A stretch of DNA of 64,000 bases, from assembly GCF_014472415.1 (NCBI RefSeq), contig NZ_JACSZV010000015.1:1-64000 (forward strand), read 5' to 3'. The notes beneath the pieces were generated by a model. That model was not told the origin of the DNA. It did no database searches and saw only the letters and a list, made by a program, of their open reading frames with translations. This document shows positions 24,542 through 35,042 of this stretch, in pieces. This DNA is from Pseudomonas sp. N40(2020) (GTDB lineage Bacteria; Pseudomonadota; Gammaproteobacteria; Pseudomonadales; Pseudomonadaceae). Within the stretch, counting starts at the first letter, position 1. Each line of letters opens with the position of its first letter. The position numbers and the translations under genes were made by a program.

Positions 24542-25840
24542 TTAGAGGAACGTCAGGACAGCGTTGAACACCAGTGCCGCGACAAAGCCAACAGGCGCTG
24601 CGCGAAACAGGAGCTGCTGGAATAGAGAGCTGCGACTCTGCTCCGTGGCACACGAGCCTAATATCAAGCTGCCACCCGAGGAGAACGGCGAGATGGAGGT
24701 GGCTTGAGCGCCCACGACGATGGCCACGAACAGGATCATCGGATCGAGCCCCAGTGCAGTGGCAAGCGGTGGCACCAACGGGAATAGCGCCGGCGTCACC
24801 ACCCCCAGCGTGCTGGAGAACAGCGACATGAACGCCGCCACCACACCGAAGACAATCGGCACCATGATGGGCGCAATGCTATTGCCCATCCACGATGCAA
24901 GCAAACCGATGGTCCCGGCTTTGATCGCGACCGAAATCAGCATGCCTACACCGCAGATCATGATCAACGTGCCCCAGGGCACGGACGCCATTGCCTTGCG
25001 TTCGTCGCCCAGTTTCAGCAAGAGCGCGATCACCGAGAACAGGCTGGCGATCAAACCGATGTCCATCTTCGAATTGATGAAGCTCACCGTGGAGTTGTCC
25101 GGGAAGACAATTTGCGCGACGGGCGCCGCCAGTACGATCACCATCATCGCCAACGTCAGCCACAGGGTGATTGTCTGCTCGCGGTTCAGCGGCGACGGCA
25201 CGGCGACCGCATAAGCGGACGCCTTCATCGCCTTGCCATGGCCGGTGAGAAACACTAATACCGAAATCACCGCCAGCGGTATCACCAGGGTACTGGCGAA
25301 AATCGCTGCGGCGTTGATGAAGGCCTCGTTTTCTGGGATGCCGGCATTGACCATCAAGCCACGAAAAATGATACCACTCTGGCTGGAAACGAAGTTGGCT
25401 CCGCTCAAGGCGCCATAGTTGACCGCCATGCCGCCCGTGATCAGGCTCATCCCGGTGCGCTCACACAGCAGCAGCGTGATGGGCGCCATGAACGCCAGCA
25501 CTGTGTAGTAGCCCGCCCCCATCGCCGAGATGGTGGTTGCCGTGAAGAAGACCGCGAACGGCAACAATTGAGGCATCGACCGGCATCGATAAATCAGATG
25601 CTCCGCCAGTTTTTCAAGCGTGCCATTGACGGTGGCAAAACTATAGAACAGACAAACCGAGAAGATGATGAAGAAAATCTTCAACGGCCACAGGCTGATG
25701 ACTTCGGACGGGCTCAACCCCATGCCGTAACAGCCGATCAGGTAAGCAAAAGCGATGGCGAACAGACCTATGTTGATCTTGGTCTTGTAACCCAGGGCAA
25801 CGGCGATAACGATTGCCGCGACGACGAGCAGGCTCATCAT
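24542..25840 (-). CDS. MatC-like dicarboxylate carrier, SLC13/DASS-type permease
   Basis: The product is 432 aa with about eleven hydrophobic helices. The N-terminal region (VALGYKTKINIGLFAIAFAYLIG) matches the MatC N-terminal domain of malonate/dicarboxylate carriers, and the permease motifs VNYGALSGANFVSS and the second-half ISPFSSGGSLILGS are symmetric substrate and sodium-binding hairpins of the ion-transporter superfamily. It follows the amidohydrolase gene by 30 bp and should import the carboxylic acid that the latter acts on. Confidence 0.85.
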   Translation of the reverse strand: MMSLLVVAAIVIAVALGYKTKINIGLFAIAFAYLIGCYGMGLSPSEVISLWPLKIFFIIFSVCLFYSFATVNGTLEKLAEHLIYRCRSMPQLLPFAVFFTATTISAMGAGYYTVLAFMAPITLLLCERTGMSLITGGMAVNYGALSGANFVSSQSGIIFRGLMVNAGIPENEAFINAAAIFASTLVIPLAVISVLVFLTGHGKAMKASAYAVAVPSPLNREQTITLWLTLAMMVIVLAAPVAQIVFPDNSTVSFINSKMDIGLIASLFSVIALLLKLGDERKAMASVPWGTLIMICGVGMLISVAIKAGTIGLLASWMGNSIAPIMVPIVFGVVAAFMSLFSSTLGVVTPALFPLVPPLATALGLDPMILFVAIVVGAQATSISPFSSGGSLILGSCATEQSRSSLFQQLLFRAAPVGFVAALVFNAVLTFL

Positions 25841-25870
25841 GATGGAAGTCCTATTGTTGTTATTGATTGT

Positions 25871-26704
25871 TTAGCTGCATATGTCGAAGCCAAACAGCTT
25901 CGCCGGGTTGTCCTTGAGCACATGCGCCCGCTCGGCCGCGTCCGGTAGCAAGCCTTCGAGGAAAGCCACTTGCCGGGTATAGTCCGTCTGCTGTTCATAC
26001 TGAGTGTTGGGCCAATCGCTGCCCCAGACGAGTCGCTGGAGACCGCCACTCGTGTCGCGCAACAGCGCCAGCCCATGCGATGCCTGGGCAAGATCGGATT
26101 GACTGCGGTACGCGGCGGACAGCTTGAGCCAAACCCCGTCATCGTTCAGCAACTCAAGAAACGCCTGATGGTTGGGGTTCCCGACATCGATGCCCCCCGT
26201 CGGCAGGCCGAAATGATCGATGACGACGGTCACACCGCAGGCCCTGATGGCCGATACGATCGGCGCCAGGTCATCGATGCCACGCTGAATTTCAACTTGC
26301 CATCCCCGCAGCGCCAACCGCTGGAACAGAGCGGTCCAGGCTGGGCCGCTGTAATCCGCCAGCGCCTTACCAATGAGATTCAAACGGATGCCGACCACAC
26401 CCGCTTCGGCCAATTCGTCCAACTGGGTTTCGCTGACGTCGACATCCACCACCGCCACCCCACGCAAGCGCTGCGGATAACGGCGCAACGCGTCGAGCAT
26501 GAAGTGATTGTCGGTGCCCAGAAAGCTCGGCTGAATCAACACGCCGTGTGAAAAACCGTGGCGATCCAGGTGATCCACGTATTGCTCCACTAAAGCGTTG
26601 TAACTCGGGCTGTAGCGACGGTTGGCAACCATCGGCAGATCTTGGCGGAAGACGTGGGCGTGCGTGTCCACACCGGTGAAGGCTGGCGGGTGAAGGCTGG
26701 TCAT
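25871..26704 (-). CDS. amidohydrolase family protein, PDC hydrolase/lactonase-like
   Basis: The product is 277 aa with a TIM-barrel amidohydrolase-2 pattern: DTHAHVFRQ near the start, HGFSHGVLIQPSFLGTDNHFML, GVVGIRLNLIG, VVIDHFGLP and the C-terminal LVWGSDWPNTQYE. This matches the 2-pyrone-4,6-dicarboxylate hydrolase group, which opens lactones of carboxylic acids. It is the first gene of a two-gene operon with the MatC-like carrier and divergent from the GntR gene, so its substrate is probably a carboxylate or lactone. Confidence 0.85.
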   Translation of the reverse strand: MTSLHPPAFTGVDTHAHVFRQDLPMVANRRYSPSYNALVEQYVDHLDRHGFSHGVLIQPSFLGTDNHFMLDALRRYPQRLRGVAVVDVDVSETQLDELAEAGVVGIRLNLIGKALADYSGPAWTALFQRLALRGWQVEIQRGIDDLAPIVSAIRACGVTVVIDHFGLPTGGIDVGNPNHQAFLELLNDDGVWLKLSAAYRSQSDLAQASHGLALLRDTSGGLQRLVWGSDWPNTQYEQQTDYTRQVAFLEGLLPDAAERAHVLKDNPAKLFGFDICS

Positions 26705-26814
26705 AAACAGATAACCCCGGTCGTTTGTTGTTATGGAAAATCACCTGCCGCCATGAGAAATCAGGTCCTTTTGCCCAATTTCCCATCGTCAGCATGTGTA
26801 TAAAATTCGACAAT

Positions 26815-26826
26815 TCATATATATGA
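26815..26826. promoter_or_regulatory. perfect palindrome between amidohydrolase and GntR genes
   Basis: TCATATATATGA is a perfect 12-bp palindrome in the 212-bp divergent intergenic region. Such AT-rich dyads suit a GntR/HutC operator or a -10 region. It is the only clear dyad I found there. Confidence 0.35.
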
Positions 26827-26916
26827 CTAGATCACCATATATTCACGGATGGATATCTGTCAAACCTCACACAGGTGATAAAGTGGCTCGGCATGCCGAA
26901 AAGGAATCAAAGAAAA

Positions 26917-27654
26917 ATGAACGCCCCTACCCTCGGATACGACGAGCGCTTGCCGCTCTATCAGCGCCTGCGAGAAGAAATGCTCGCCAAGATCGCCACC
27001 GGCGAATGGATGCCAGGTTCGCCCATCCCCACGGAGGCCGAGCTCACCAAACACTATGGTGTGGCCATCGGCACGGTACGAAAGGCCGTGGATACACTGG
27101 TCAATGAAGGTCTGCTCCTGCGCAGCCAAGGCCGGGGCACCTACGTGCGCCGCCCCAACTTCGATGCCTCACTGGCGCGATTCTTCAGGCAAGTGAATGC
27201 CGCGGGTGGGCGCGAAATACCGACCAGCCGCATCTTGGCAAAGAACCGGCAAAAACCCTCACAGCTGGTGGCAACAGCACTGAAGTTGCAGGACGGCGAA
27301 GACGTCGTGCATCTGGAACGGCTGCGGATGGTTGAAAGCCGCACACTGTTTCACGAGGATATCTGGCTCCCCGCCACACGGTTCGGCGTATTGCTGGAAA
27401 TTAATTCCGAAAGCTTCGGCGACCTGCTCTACCCGTTTTATGAAACCCAGTGCGGCCAATGTATCGGCTCGGCGACAGAGACCCTCACCGTAGAGCAAGC
27501 CGACCGGGCCACCGCCAAAATCCTTTCGATCAAAGAAGGCGCCCCGGTCGTCACCATCGAGCGCACCGCCCTCGGCTATGACCGCTCCCCGCTCGAATAC
27601 CGAATTTCCCGCGCGGCGGCCGAGGGGTTCAGGTACCAGATCGATATCTCATGA
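26917..27654 (+). CDS. GntR family (HutC subfamily) transcriptional regulator
   Basis: The product is 245 aa. ATG 26917 is chosen because it follows AAGGA and starts close to the HTH; in-frame ATGs at 26875 and 26893 are alternatives. The winged helix (about 8-75) has PLYQRLREEMLAKIATGEWM, GSPIPTEAELTKHYGVAIGTVRKAVDTL and LLRSQGRGTYV. The UTRA effector domain (about 95-240) ends YDRSPLEYRISRAAAEGFRY. It is divergent from the amidohydrolase/carrier operon and likely regulates it. Confidence 0.92.
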   Translation: MNAPTLGYDERLPLYQRLREEMLAKIATGEWMPGSPIPTEAELTKHYGVAIGTVRKAVDTLVNEGLLLRSQGRGTYVRRPNFDASLARFFRQVNAAGGREIPTSRILAKNRQKPSQLVATALKLQDGEDVVHLERLRMVESRTLFHEDIWLPATRFGVLLEINSESFGDLLYPFYETQCGQCIGSATETLTVEQADRATAKILSIKEGAPVVTIERTALGYDRSPLEYRISRAAAEGFRYQIDIS

Positions 27655-28020
27655 GCAGTGACAAGGGCACCCACGCCCTCGCCGCCCGGTGTCGGGATTA
27701 CGCCAGCGGTCCAGCCGATCCAGCTCTCGATTGACCGCCAACTCACCGAGCATGATGATCTGCACAATCCCCAACAACGCATTACGACTCGGCCACTGAA
27801 ACGTCTGCGCCAAGTCGCAGGCCATTACAATGGCCGACGCCAAGGATTCACAGGCGTGAACCAGCAAGTCTTCCGTGTCGAAATCCGGGTTAATCGCATA
27901 CATTGTGCTCGGGACCCGGCTGCGGGTTTTGATGTCTTCGGTGTTGAGGTAATAGGCGAGGGAGTTAGCCTTATGGGCGCCACATTTGGAGCAAAACCGA
28001 AAGGGAACTTCAGGTGAGCA
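27649..28020 (-). pseudogene. DUF6124 gene lacking a start
   Basis: The minus-strand frame shows the DUF6124 core: YYLNTEDIKTRSRVPSTMYA, EDLLVHACESLASAIVMACD and IVQIIMLGELAVNRELDRLD. Compared with the intact gene at 1129-1491 it has no N-terminal start; reading back from the core there is no ATG before an in-frame TGA near 28048. The C-terminus runs on into an unusual arginine-rich tail that overlaps the GntR stop by 6 bp. It could be translated from the internal ATG 27903 (84 codons), but it looks decayed. Confidence 0.65.
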
Positions 28021-28143
28021 TCCGCGTAGGGTCCAGGCTGCCAGAAGCAGTCATTGAGCATTCTTCGGACCTACCTCTTTTTCCGCTCAGTGTATGAACA
28101 GCTAGTGACCGGCGTTAGCAAGATGCCGGTCACTTCCACTATT

Positions 28144-28494
28144 TTATTTACTGATGGACACAATGGTGGCTCTGCCACCATCTAGCCGAAACGAAAACGA
28201 AACACGGTCTCCAGCCGTCAACCCTTTCAGTTGATCGTCCGATACGGAAAAGGCCATGGTCATCGGGGGCCATTGCACAGCTGGAACAGCGCCGTGAGAG
28301 ATGGTCACCGTATGCTTCGTAGAATCTATAGCCTTGATCGTTCCGTCGGCGGTGGCGACTGGAGCCTGTTTTGTTTCCTGCTCCATCTTCATGCCATCCA
28401 TACCGTCCATTTTCATACCCGGCATGTCCTCTGCCAGCGCCGAAAAAGACAGCGTAACTACGGTGCTAGCAACTGCAATCATGGTCAATTTCAT
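28144..28494 (-). CDS. cusF: CusF-type periplasmic copper/silver chaperone
   Basis: The product is 116 aa with a signal peptide (about 1-21, ending SALA) and a methionine-rich linker ([14 protein letters not shown]). The OB-fold CusF domain contains the ligand pattern [22 protein letters not shown], including the Trp beside the Met ligands that binds Cu(I)/Ag(I) by cation-pi contact. It hands metal to CusB and CusA. Its start overlaps the end of cusA by 4 bp, so it is the last gene of the operon. Confidence 0.93.
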   Translation of the reverse strand: MKLTMIAVASTVVTLSFSALAEDMPGMKMDGMDGMKMEQETKQAPVATADGTIKAIDSTKHTVTISHGAVPAVQWPPMTMAFSVSDDQLKGLTAGDRVSFSFRLDGGRATIVSISK

Positions 28495-31400
28495 ACAACT
28501 TTTCCTTGAGGTTTTTTGGGTTCAACTGCGAGGCGGCGGCGACGCATCAGGCGATAAGCTGCCGGAATGACAAACAGGGAAAGCAAGGGTGCCGTGATCA
28601 TGCCGCCCACCATGGGCGCGGCGATGCGACTCATCACTTCGCTCCCAGTACCGCTGCCCAACAGAATGGGCAGCAGGCCGGCAATAATGACGGCTACGGT
28701 CATGGCCTTGGGGCGAACGCGCTGCACAGCACCTTCACGAATCGCCGCGACCAATCCACGCTCAGTGCTGTCGCCGAGGTCTTCACGTTCGGCCCAGGCG
28801 TTCTTCAGATAGAGCAGCATGATCACGCCAAACTCGGCAGAAACCCCGGCCAAGGCGATAAAGCCAACACCGGTAGCGACCGAAAGATTGAATCCCAACA
28901 GATAGAGGAACCATGCCCCGCCCGTCAGTGCGAATGGCAGCGTGGCCATGATCAGCAAGGCCTCATCGAAGCGGGCGAACGTCAGGTAGAGCAATACGAA
29001 GATGATCAACAGCGTGGCAGGCACCACCAGCTTGAGTCTTGCGTTGGCCCGTTCGAGAAACTCGAACTGCCCTGAGTAACTCAGACTCATGCCGGGCTGC
29101 AACTTGACCTGCTCATTGACGACCCGGCGTAGATCAGCAACTACCGAGGCAATGTCCCGGCCACGCACGTCGATGTATACCCAACCAGAGGGCCGCGCGT
29201 TCTCGCTCTTGAGCATCGGCGGACCGTCAGTAACTTTGACCTTCGCCACGGTACCGAGGGTGATCTGGCTACCTAGCGGGGTATAGATCGGCAATTGCTC
29301 CAAGGCACCGAGCGAGTCACGCCACTCTCGTGGGTAACGCACGTTGATCGGGAAGCGTGCGAGCCCTTCAATGGTCTCACCAACATTTTCACCGCCGATA
29401 GCGCCGGCCACGATGGACTGAACATCGGCGATATTCAGTCCGTAGCGAGCGGCGGCTTTGCGGTCGATATCCACGTCGATATAGCGGCCACCGGTCAGAC
29501 GCTCGGCCAGAGCCGAACTGACGCCGGACACGCCCTTGGCCACTCGCTCAACCGCCTGAGTCGCAGCATCAATTTCCGTCAGGTTGGTACCGGCAACTTT
29601 CACGCCGATGGGACTCTTGATCCCGGTCGCCAGCATGTCGATACGGTTGCGAATCGGTGGTATCCAGATATTGGTTAGCCCAGGAACCCGTACCACTCGA
29701 TCCAGTTCTTCCACCAACTTTTCCTGGGTCATGCCTGCACGCCATTGCTCGTGCGGCTTGAACTGGATGGTGGTTTCGAACATCTCCAGCGGTGCCGGGT
29801 CGGTGGCGGTTTCAGCGCGTCCGGCTTTACCGAAGACATGTTCGACCTCTGGGACGGTCTTGATCAAACGGTCGGTCTGTTGCAGCAGTTGCGCGGCCTT
29901 CTGCGCCGACAGCCCCGGCAAAGCCGAAGGCATATAGAGCAGATCGCCTTCGTCCAGCGGTGGAAGAAACTCACCACCCAATCGAGACATTGGCCACAGC
30001 GCACTGACAAAAACCAACAGCGCCACCAGTAGCGTGACTTTGGGGCGGCGTAGCACCGCATCCAAGGCTGGCTGATAGATCCTGATCAACCAACGGTTCA
30101 ACGGGTTCTGTTGCTCATTGGGGATTCGTCCTCTGATCCAATAGCCCATCAGCACTGGCACCAAGGTCACTGACAATCCCGCCGCTGCGGCCATGGCGTA
30201 GGTCTTGGTGAACGCCAAAGGGCCAAACAGCCGACCCTCCTGGGCTTCCAGCGTGAACACCGGGATGAACGACAGAGTGATGATCAACAAACAGAAGAAT
30301 AGCGCCGGGCCTACCTCTGCCGCCGCCTCAGTCATTACATGCCAATGACGCTCCCCCTTCAGTTCTTCCCCCGGATTGGCCGCGTGCCAAGCCTCAATCT
30401 TCTTGTGCGCGTTCTCGATCATCACCACGGCGGCATCGACCATGGCGCCGATGGCGATGGCTATTCCGCCCAAGGACATGATGTTGGCGTTGATGCCCTG
30501 ATAGCGCATGACGATGAAGGCAATCAGCACCCCCACCGGCAGCGAAATGATCGCCACCAGGGATGAACGCAGGTGCCAGAGGAAGATCCCACACACCAGC
30601 GCGACGACGATGAACTCTTCGATGAGCTTGTGGCTGAGATTTTCCACCGCGCGGTCGATCAGCTTGCTGCGGTCGTAGGTCGTGACGATTTCCACCCCGG
30701 CCGGCAGGCTGCTTTTCAGTTCGTCGAGTTTGGTCTTGACCGCCGCAATGGTCTCGCGAGCATTCTTGCCGCTGCGCAAAATCACCACGCCGCCGACGGT
30801 CTCGCCTTCGCCGTCGAGTTCAGTAATGCCACGCCGCATTTCCGGTCCCAACTGAATCGTCGCGACATCGCCAAGGGTTACCGGCACACCGCCGAAACCC
30901 AGTTTGAGCGGGATCGCCCGAAAGTCATTAAGCGTCTTCAAGTATCCGGAAGCGCGCACGATGAACTCGGTCTCTGCCATCTCCAGCACGGCACCACCGG
31001 TTTCCTGATTGGCCTTGCCGATAGCGTCGGTCACCTCAGCCTGAGTGATACCGAGGCTGGCCAGTTTGAGCGGATCAATCTGCACCTGGTACTGCTTGAC
31101 CATGCCACCCACGGTGGCCACTTCCGCAACGTTGGGCAGGGTCTTGAGTTCGAACTTGAGGAACCAGTCCTGAAGTGCGCGTAGCTGCGCCAGGTCGTGT
31201 CCTCCACTGCGATCTACCAATGCGTACTGATAGATCCAGCCCACGCCCGTCGCATCCGGCCCCAACGCCGGCTTGGCGCTGGCCGGCAACCGACTTTGTA
31301 TTTGGCTCAGATACTCCAACACCCGCGAGCGAGCCCAGTACAAGTCCGTGCCGTCTTCGAACAGCACGTAAACGAAGCTGTCACCGAAGAAGGAATAACC

Positions 31401-31649
31401 ACGCACAGTCTTGGCTCCCGGTACTGAGAGCATGGTGGTGGCCAACGGATAGGTCACCTGGTTCTCGACGATCTGCGGCGCTTGTCCCGGATAAGGGGTC
31501 CGGATGATCACCTGAACATCCGAGAGATCTGGCAGCGCATCGATGGGCGTGCTCTGCACTGACCAGATGCCCCAGGCCGTAACGAACAGCGTCGCCAGTA
31601 GCACCAGGAATCGGTTGGCCACTGACCAGCGAATCAGGGCCGCGATCAT
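28491..31649 (-). CDS. cusA: CusA heavy-metal RND efflux pump, Cu(I)/Ag(I)
   Basis: The product is 1052 aa, full length for CusA. It has two RND repeats of six helices with large periplasmic loops. The proton-relay TM4 motif [20 protein letters not shown] is intact, and the three methionines of the CusA metal pathway can be recognised in [20 protein letters not shown] and [10 protein letters not shown], which favours monovalent Cu/Ag over Zn/Co/Cd. It works as a trimer with CusB and CusC to expel periplasmic and cytosolic metal. Overlapping stop/start codons on both sides indicate translational coupling. Confidence 0.95.
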   Translation of the reverse strand: MIAALIRWSVANRFLVLLATLFVTAWGIWSVQSTPIDALPDLSDVQVIIRTPYPGQAPQIVENQVTYPLATTMLSVPGAKTVRGYSFFGDSFVYVLFEDGTDLYWARSRVLEYLSQIQSRLPASAKPALGPDATGVGWIYQYALVDRSGGHDLAQLRALQDWFLKFELKTLPNVAEVATVGGMVKQYQVQIDPLKLASLGITQAEVTDAIGKANQETGGAVLEMAETEFIVRASGYLKTLNDFRAIPLKLGFGGVPVTLGDVATIQLGPEMRRGITELDGEGETVGGVVILRSGKNARETIAAVKTKLDELKSSLPAGVEIVTTYDRSKLIDRAVENLSHKLIEEFIVVALVCGIFLWHLRSSLVAIISLPVGVLIAFIVMRYQGINANIMSLGGIAIAIGAMVDAAVVMIENAHKKIEAWHAANPGEELKGERHWHVMTEAAAEVGPALFFCLLIITLSFIPVFTLEAQEGRLFGPLAFTKTYAMAAAAGLSVTLVPVLMGYWIRGRIPNEQQNPLNRWLIRIYQPALDAVLRRPKVTLLVALLVFVSALWPMSRLGGEFLPPLDEGDLLYMPSALPGLSAQKAAQLLQQTDRLIKTVPEVEHVFGKAGRAETATDPAPLEMFETTIQFKPHEQWRAGMTQEKLVEELDRVVRVPGLTNIWIPPIRNRIDMLATGIKSPIGVKVAGTNLTEIDAATQAVERVAKGVSGVSSALAERLTGGRYIDVDIDRKAAARYGLNIADVQSIVAGAIGGENVGETIEGLARFPINVRYPREWRDSLGALEQLPIYTPLGSQITLGTVAKVKVTDGPPMLKSENARPSGWVYIDVRGRDIASVVADLRRVVNEQVKLQPGMSLSYSGQFEFLERANARLKLVVPATLLIIFVLLYLTFARFDEALLIMATLPFALTGGAWFLYLLGFNLSVATGVGFIALAGVSAEFGVIMLLYLKNAWAEREDLGDSTERGLVAAIREGAVQRVRPKAMTVAVIIAGLLPILLGSGTGSEVMSRIAAPMVGGMITAPLLSLFVIPAAYRLMRRRRLAVEPKKPQGKVV

Positions 31650-33130
31650 GGCTGGCTCCCCGATTTATCCAGACGCTCAACACGCAAGCCATCATCGGTC
31701 TGGCTCACCGCAATCCGAACCTTGTCACCCGCTTTCAGTCCCTGCACCAGAGTCGGATTGGCGAGTGGAAACGTCATCGTCATGCCTGGCATGCCCAGTG
31801 TCTTGAAGGGACCGTGGGCAAGCGTGACTTCTTTATCGTTGATCTCAACGATCTGCCCATCCGCTTCATGAAAGCTGGAGGCTGCTGCGCTGGGTGGTGA
31901 CTCTTTCTCCGTGCTTGCAACAACGCCCTTGAGACTGGCCTCCGAGTCGAGCAAGAACTGGCCAGAGGTAACCACCTTCTGACCTCCTTCCAGACCTTTC
32001 AATATCGCCGTCTTGCCATCGCTTTCCTGCCCGAGTTGCACTTCAACAGGGCGGTAGCGACCCGCGTCTTCGGCGAGCATCACCAAGGCACGTCGGCCAG
32101 TGCGAATGACGGCTTCGCTCGGCACCCACAACACACTTTGCTCAGTTGAGCGGTTCAGGCGTACCTGTGCGGTCATACCCGGTCTGAGGCGCCCGTCCGG
32201 ATTGGGCAGTTCCACCCGCACGCGAAGGGTGCGGCTGTCGGGATTGGTCTCGGGCAAAATCGCGCTGACCTTGCCATTGAGTATTGTCCCTGGGAAAGCT
32301 GGCAGACGCGCTTCGACTGCCTGTCCCGTGGTGATCGATCCGGCATCCGATTCTGGTACGGCCACAGCTAGCCAGACACTGCTCAAGCCATTAACGCGTG
32401 CCAGGGTGTCGCCGGTCGCCACGGTCATACCCGCGCGCACGTTCAACTCTTGCAGCACACCGGCAATGGGAGTGGTCAAAGTCAGGTACGGCTGAACCTT
32501 ACCGACACGCTCTACCTGAGTAATCAGCGCTGCCGGCATCCCTGTGAGCCGCAGACGCTGACGGGCCGCATCCAACAGGGCAGCATCCCCGTTGCGTTTC
32601 AGGGCAAGGAACTCTGTCTGAGCCGCGGCCCATTCCGGCACCAGGATATCTGCCAACGCCGCGTTGGCTTTGAGCACATCACCGGACGCATGGGCATAGA
32701 CCCGCTCCACAAAGCCAGCGGTGCGTGCCTGAATCACAGCGACATCACGTTCGTTGAACACCAAGACACCTGTCACGTCGAGACTGGAATCAAAGATCCC
32801 ACGGGTGACGGTCGCAAAACGCAGTCCGAGATTTTGGGTCAGACTTGGATCGATACTGACGGTCGCTCGATCCCCTGCGCCGCTGGCGTACTGCGGGACC
32901 AGTTGCATGTCCATGAAGGGGGACTTACCCGGCTTATCGAACTTTTGCTGCGGGTACATGGGGTCGTACCAATACAGTGCTTTACGTTCACCCGGTGAAT
33001 TGAGGCTCTGCTCTGGGGTGGAAACTGGTACTGCGCTCATGCGCTGATGCGCGAACCAGTAACCACCGGCAACACCCAATGCCAACGAGATGCCCACCAG
33101 CAATACCCCATTCCATTTTTTGAGGTTCAT
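31646..33130 (-). CDS. cusB: CusB membrane-fusion protein with fused C-terminal CusF domain
   Basis: The product is 494 aa. After an N-terminal anchor helix (about 8-28) comes the heavy-metal-binding [20 protein letters not shown] motif followed by MDMQLVPQY. The hairpin, lipoyl and beta-barrel domains follow ([50 protein letters not shown]). The last about 75 residues repeat the CusF fold: [32 protein letters not shown] and [12 protein letters not shown]. The fusion carries its own metal-loading domain in addition to the separate CusF. Confidence 0.94.
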   Translation of the reverse strand: MNLKKWNGVLLVGISLALGVAGGYWFAHQRMSAVPVSTPEQSLNSPGERKALYWYDPMYPQQKFDKPGKSPFMDMQLVPQYASGAGDRATVSIDPSLTQNLGLRFATVTRGIFDSSLDVTGVLVFNERDVAVIQARTAGFVERVYAHASGDVLKANAALADILVPEWAAAQTEFLALKRNGDAALLDAARQRLRLTGMPAALITQVERVGKVQPYLTLTTPIAGVLQELNVRAGMTVATGDTLARVNGLSSVWLAVAVPESDAGSITTGQAVEARLPAFPGTILNGKVSAILPETNPDSRTLRVRVELPNPDGRLRPGMTAQVRLNRSTEQSVLWVPSEAVIRTGRRALVMLAEDAGRYRPVEVQLGQESDGKTAILKGLEGGQKVVTSGQFLLDSEASLKGVVASTEKESPPSAAASSFHEADGQIVEINDKEVTLAHGPFKTLGMPGMTMTFPLANPTLVQGLKAGDKVRIAVSQTDDGLRVERLDKSGSQP

Positions 33131-34383
33131 TGGCTGGACTCCCCATAAGCAAAATAAAGACGCGCACTGGTCAGCGCTCGCTGTTCTTCCACGTCGATCT
33201 GTTTGAGGCGGGCTTCGATGAGTTCACGTCGGGCGGCAACAACGGCGTTCAAATCGCCTTTGCCGGCACGGTAACTGGCCATGCTGAGGTCGACCTTTTC
33301 CTTGGCCAGCGGCAACAGGCTTTCCTGGTTTCGGCGCACGGCACGATTCAGACGCTCATAGTCGGCCAGTTCGCTCTCCAGTTGCTGAGTGTGCTCGCGT
33401 GACAGGGCTTCGCGCTCGGCCTCAAGCTGACTGAGTTCAGCCTGTTTGGCGGCGATTTTGGGGTTTTGGCGCGAGTCAGGAAACAGCGGCAGGTCCCAGG
33501 AAAATTGCACGCTGACCATATCGCCAAACTCACGGCCACGGCGCTGATAATCCAGTTCCCAGCTCCAGTCCGACTGCTTCTCCGACACGGCTTCACGAAC
33601 CTTGGCTTGCGCTTCACGGGTCATCGGCGCAAACGCTGCCAGCTCGGGATGATGTTGCAGTTTATGGGCGTAGCCGGAGGTATCGACGGGCCATTCAGGC
33701 AAGCTGCCCACAGGCTTATCGTTGGCGGCGGAGCCAACCCAGCGTTTGAGGGCTGCTCGGGCCTGCGCTCTCTGGAGAATCAGATTGTCCTGTTGCTCCG
33801 CCAGTTGAGCTGCTTCCTGCTTGGGTGTCACCGCATCGGCGGGTTGAGCGCGGCCACCGGCAATCTGGGCCCGGACGGTATCGGTCAACAGGCGATTTTC
33901 TTTGTAGAAGTCCTGGAACAGCGCATCTTTACGCTCAACCGAGTAACTACTGATCCAGGCCAACGCCGTGGACTGGCGTACCTTCAGACGTTCGACTCGA
34001 CGCTCCGCAGCGGCGCGATCAATGGCCGCATCAGCGACCTCGACGCGCGCTTTGCGCTTATCGCTGTTGGGCATCTCTTGCCTGACCCCGACCATTTGCA
34101 TGGTCATGAAGTCCTGGTCGATGCTCCAGCGATCCGGACCGCCAATGGGGTAGTTCTGCACACCTAGCAGTAGCTTGGGGTCAGGTAGTTCACCGGCTGG
34201 AATAGCTGCACTGCTGGCAGCCTGAATTTTGGCGTCTTGTGCGGTCAGCGACGGCGCATTGTTTTCGGCCAGCCGCAACGCTTCATCGAGTGTCAATGCG
34301 GCAGCGAAGCTCGGCAATGCCAGTACGCTTGCCGCCAGACCGGCCACGAGGGACCAGCCTGTGCAATAGCACTTGGAGTTCAT
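33127..34383 (-). CDS. cusC: CusC-type TolC-family outer-membrane factor
   Basis: The product is 418 aa starting at ATG 34383 behind ACAGGAAT; a longer frame to 34413 is less likely. A signal peptide (about 1-28, ending PSFA) precedes two outer-membrane efflux repeats rich in long coiled-coil helices (LTLDEALRLAENNAPSL; SQLEAEREALSREHTQQLES). No lipobox cysteine follows the signal peptide, unlike E. coli CusC. It forms the trimeric exit duct of the pump. Confidence 0.92.
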   Translation of the reverse strand: MNSKCYCTGWSLVAGLAASVLALPSFAAALTLDEALRLAENNAPSLTAQDAKIQAASSAAIPAGELPDPKLLLGVQNYPIGGPDRWSIDQDFMTMQMVGVRQEMPNSDKRKARVEVADAAIDRAAAERRVERLKVRQSTALAWISSYSVERKDALFQDFYKENRLLTDTVRAQIAGGRAQPADAVTPKQEAAQLAEQQDNLILQRAQARAALKRWVGSAANDKPVGSLPEWPVDTSGYAHKLQHHPELAAFAPMTREAQAKVREAVSEKQSDWSWELDYQRRGREFGDMVSVQFSWDLPLFPDSRQNPKIAAKQAELSQLEAEREALSREHTQQLESELADYERLNRAVRRNQESLLPLAKEKVDLSMASYRAGKGDLNAVVAARRELIEARLKQIDVEEQRALTSARLYFAYGESSQ

Positions 34384-34483
34384 GTTTACGATTCCTGTGA
34401 TCATCCACTGCACGCGTCAAAAAGACATGCGCGCAGCTAGTCCATCCCGCTAATGCGGAAAGAGGCTCAAAGTGGGACAGGAA

Positions 34484-34825
34484 TCAAACGCGAGGCGGTC
34501 GCCATACCCCGGACGGGGTCTGTACGGGTAGGGAATTGCTGAAGAAGGTAAGCACGACGGGGCTGAATACGGTTACTTGAGGCTTGAAGATCGAGACTTG
34601 CAGCATGCCACCTGTTTTGCATTCCTGGCCCGGCTTACAAGGTTTGCCGTGCTCGGAAGGGCTTTTCATATCGTTGCAGCAGTCCATGCCCATGTCGTCC
34701 ATCATCGCCATACCCATCGTCTTCATTGGGCACGGTTCTGTCGGTGCTTGGACACCCGCCATCCCGCTGAGGGGAAGCGCCAAGCTAATCATGAAGATGA
34801 TGCAAAACCGCAGATAGCGTTTCAT
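34484..34825 (-). CDS. exported Met/Cys-rich small protein heading the cus operon
   Basis: The product is 113 aa with a signal peptide (about 1-23, ending GMAG). The mature part is rich in methionine and cysteine (CPMKTMGMAMMDDMGMDCCN, then CKPGQECKTGG), a pattern fit for binding Cu(I). A hydrophobic stretch follows near 78-95. The protein is 101 bp upstream of cusC on the same strand and is probably the first gene of the operon; a periplasmic copper-binding or sensing role is inferred. Confidence 0.75.
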   Translation of the reverse strand: MKRYLRFCIIFMISLALPLSGMAGVQAPTEPCPMKTMGMAMMDDMGMDCCNDMKSPSEHGKPCKPGQECKTGGMLQVSIFKPQVTVFSPVVLTFFSNSLPVQTPSGVWRPPRV

Positions 34826-34854
34826 GGGCTGGAGTGTAGTCGCTGCAAATGGCT

Positions 34855-34868
34855 CTTACAATTGGAAG
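34855..34868. promoter_or_regulatory. possible metal-response operator upstream of the cus operon
   Basis: CTTACAATTGGAAG is a near-palindrome (two mismatches) 30 bp before the first gene's ATG. The position and dyad would suit a CopR/CusR-type two-component site, but I cannot match it to an established consensus. No copRS or cueR gene is present in the window. The rest of 34826-35042 shows nothing else recognisable. Confidence 0.3.
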
Positions 34869-35042
34869 CGGTCGACCCAATAGGCCTGCCAAAGGCGATA
34901 AAACACATCCTGAGTTAAGCCAGCATTACCGACGCGGAATAAAGCTTCTGAGACGCAGTTTCTAGATCTGCAAGTGATTCAAAAACGATCAAGGCATCAC
35001 TCAAGCCAGCAGCCCCCATCCCAACCCTGCTAATCTCCCCCA

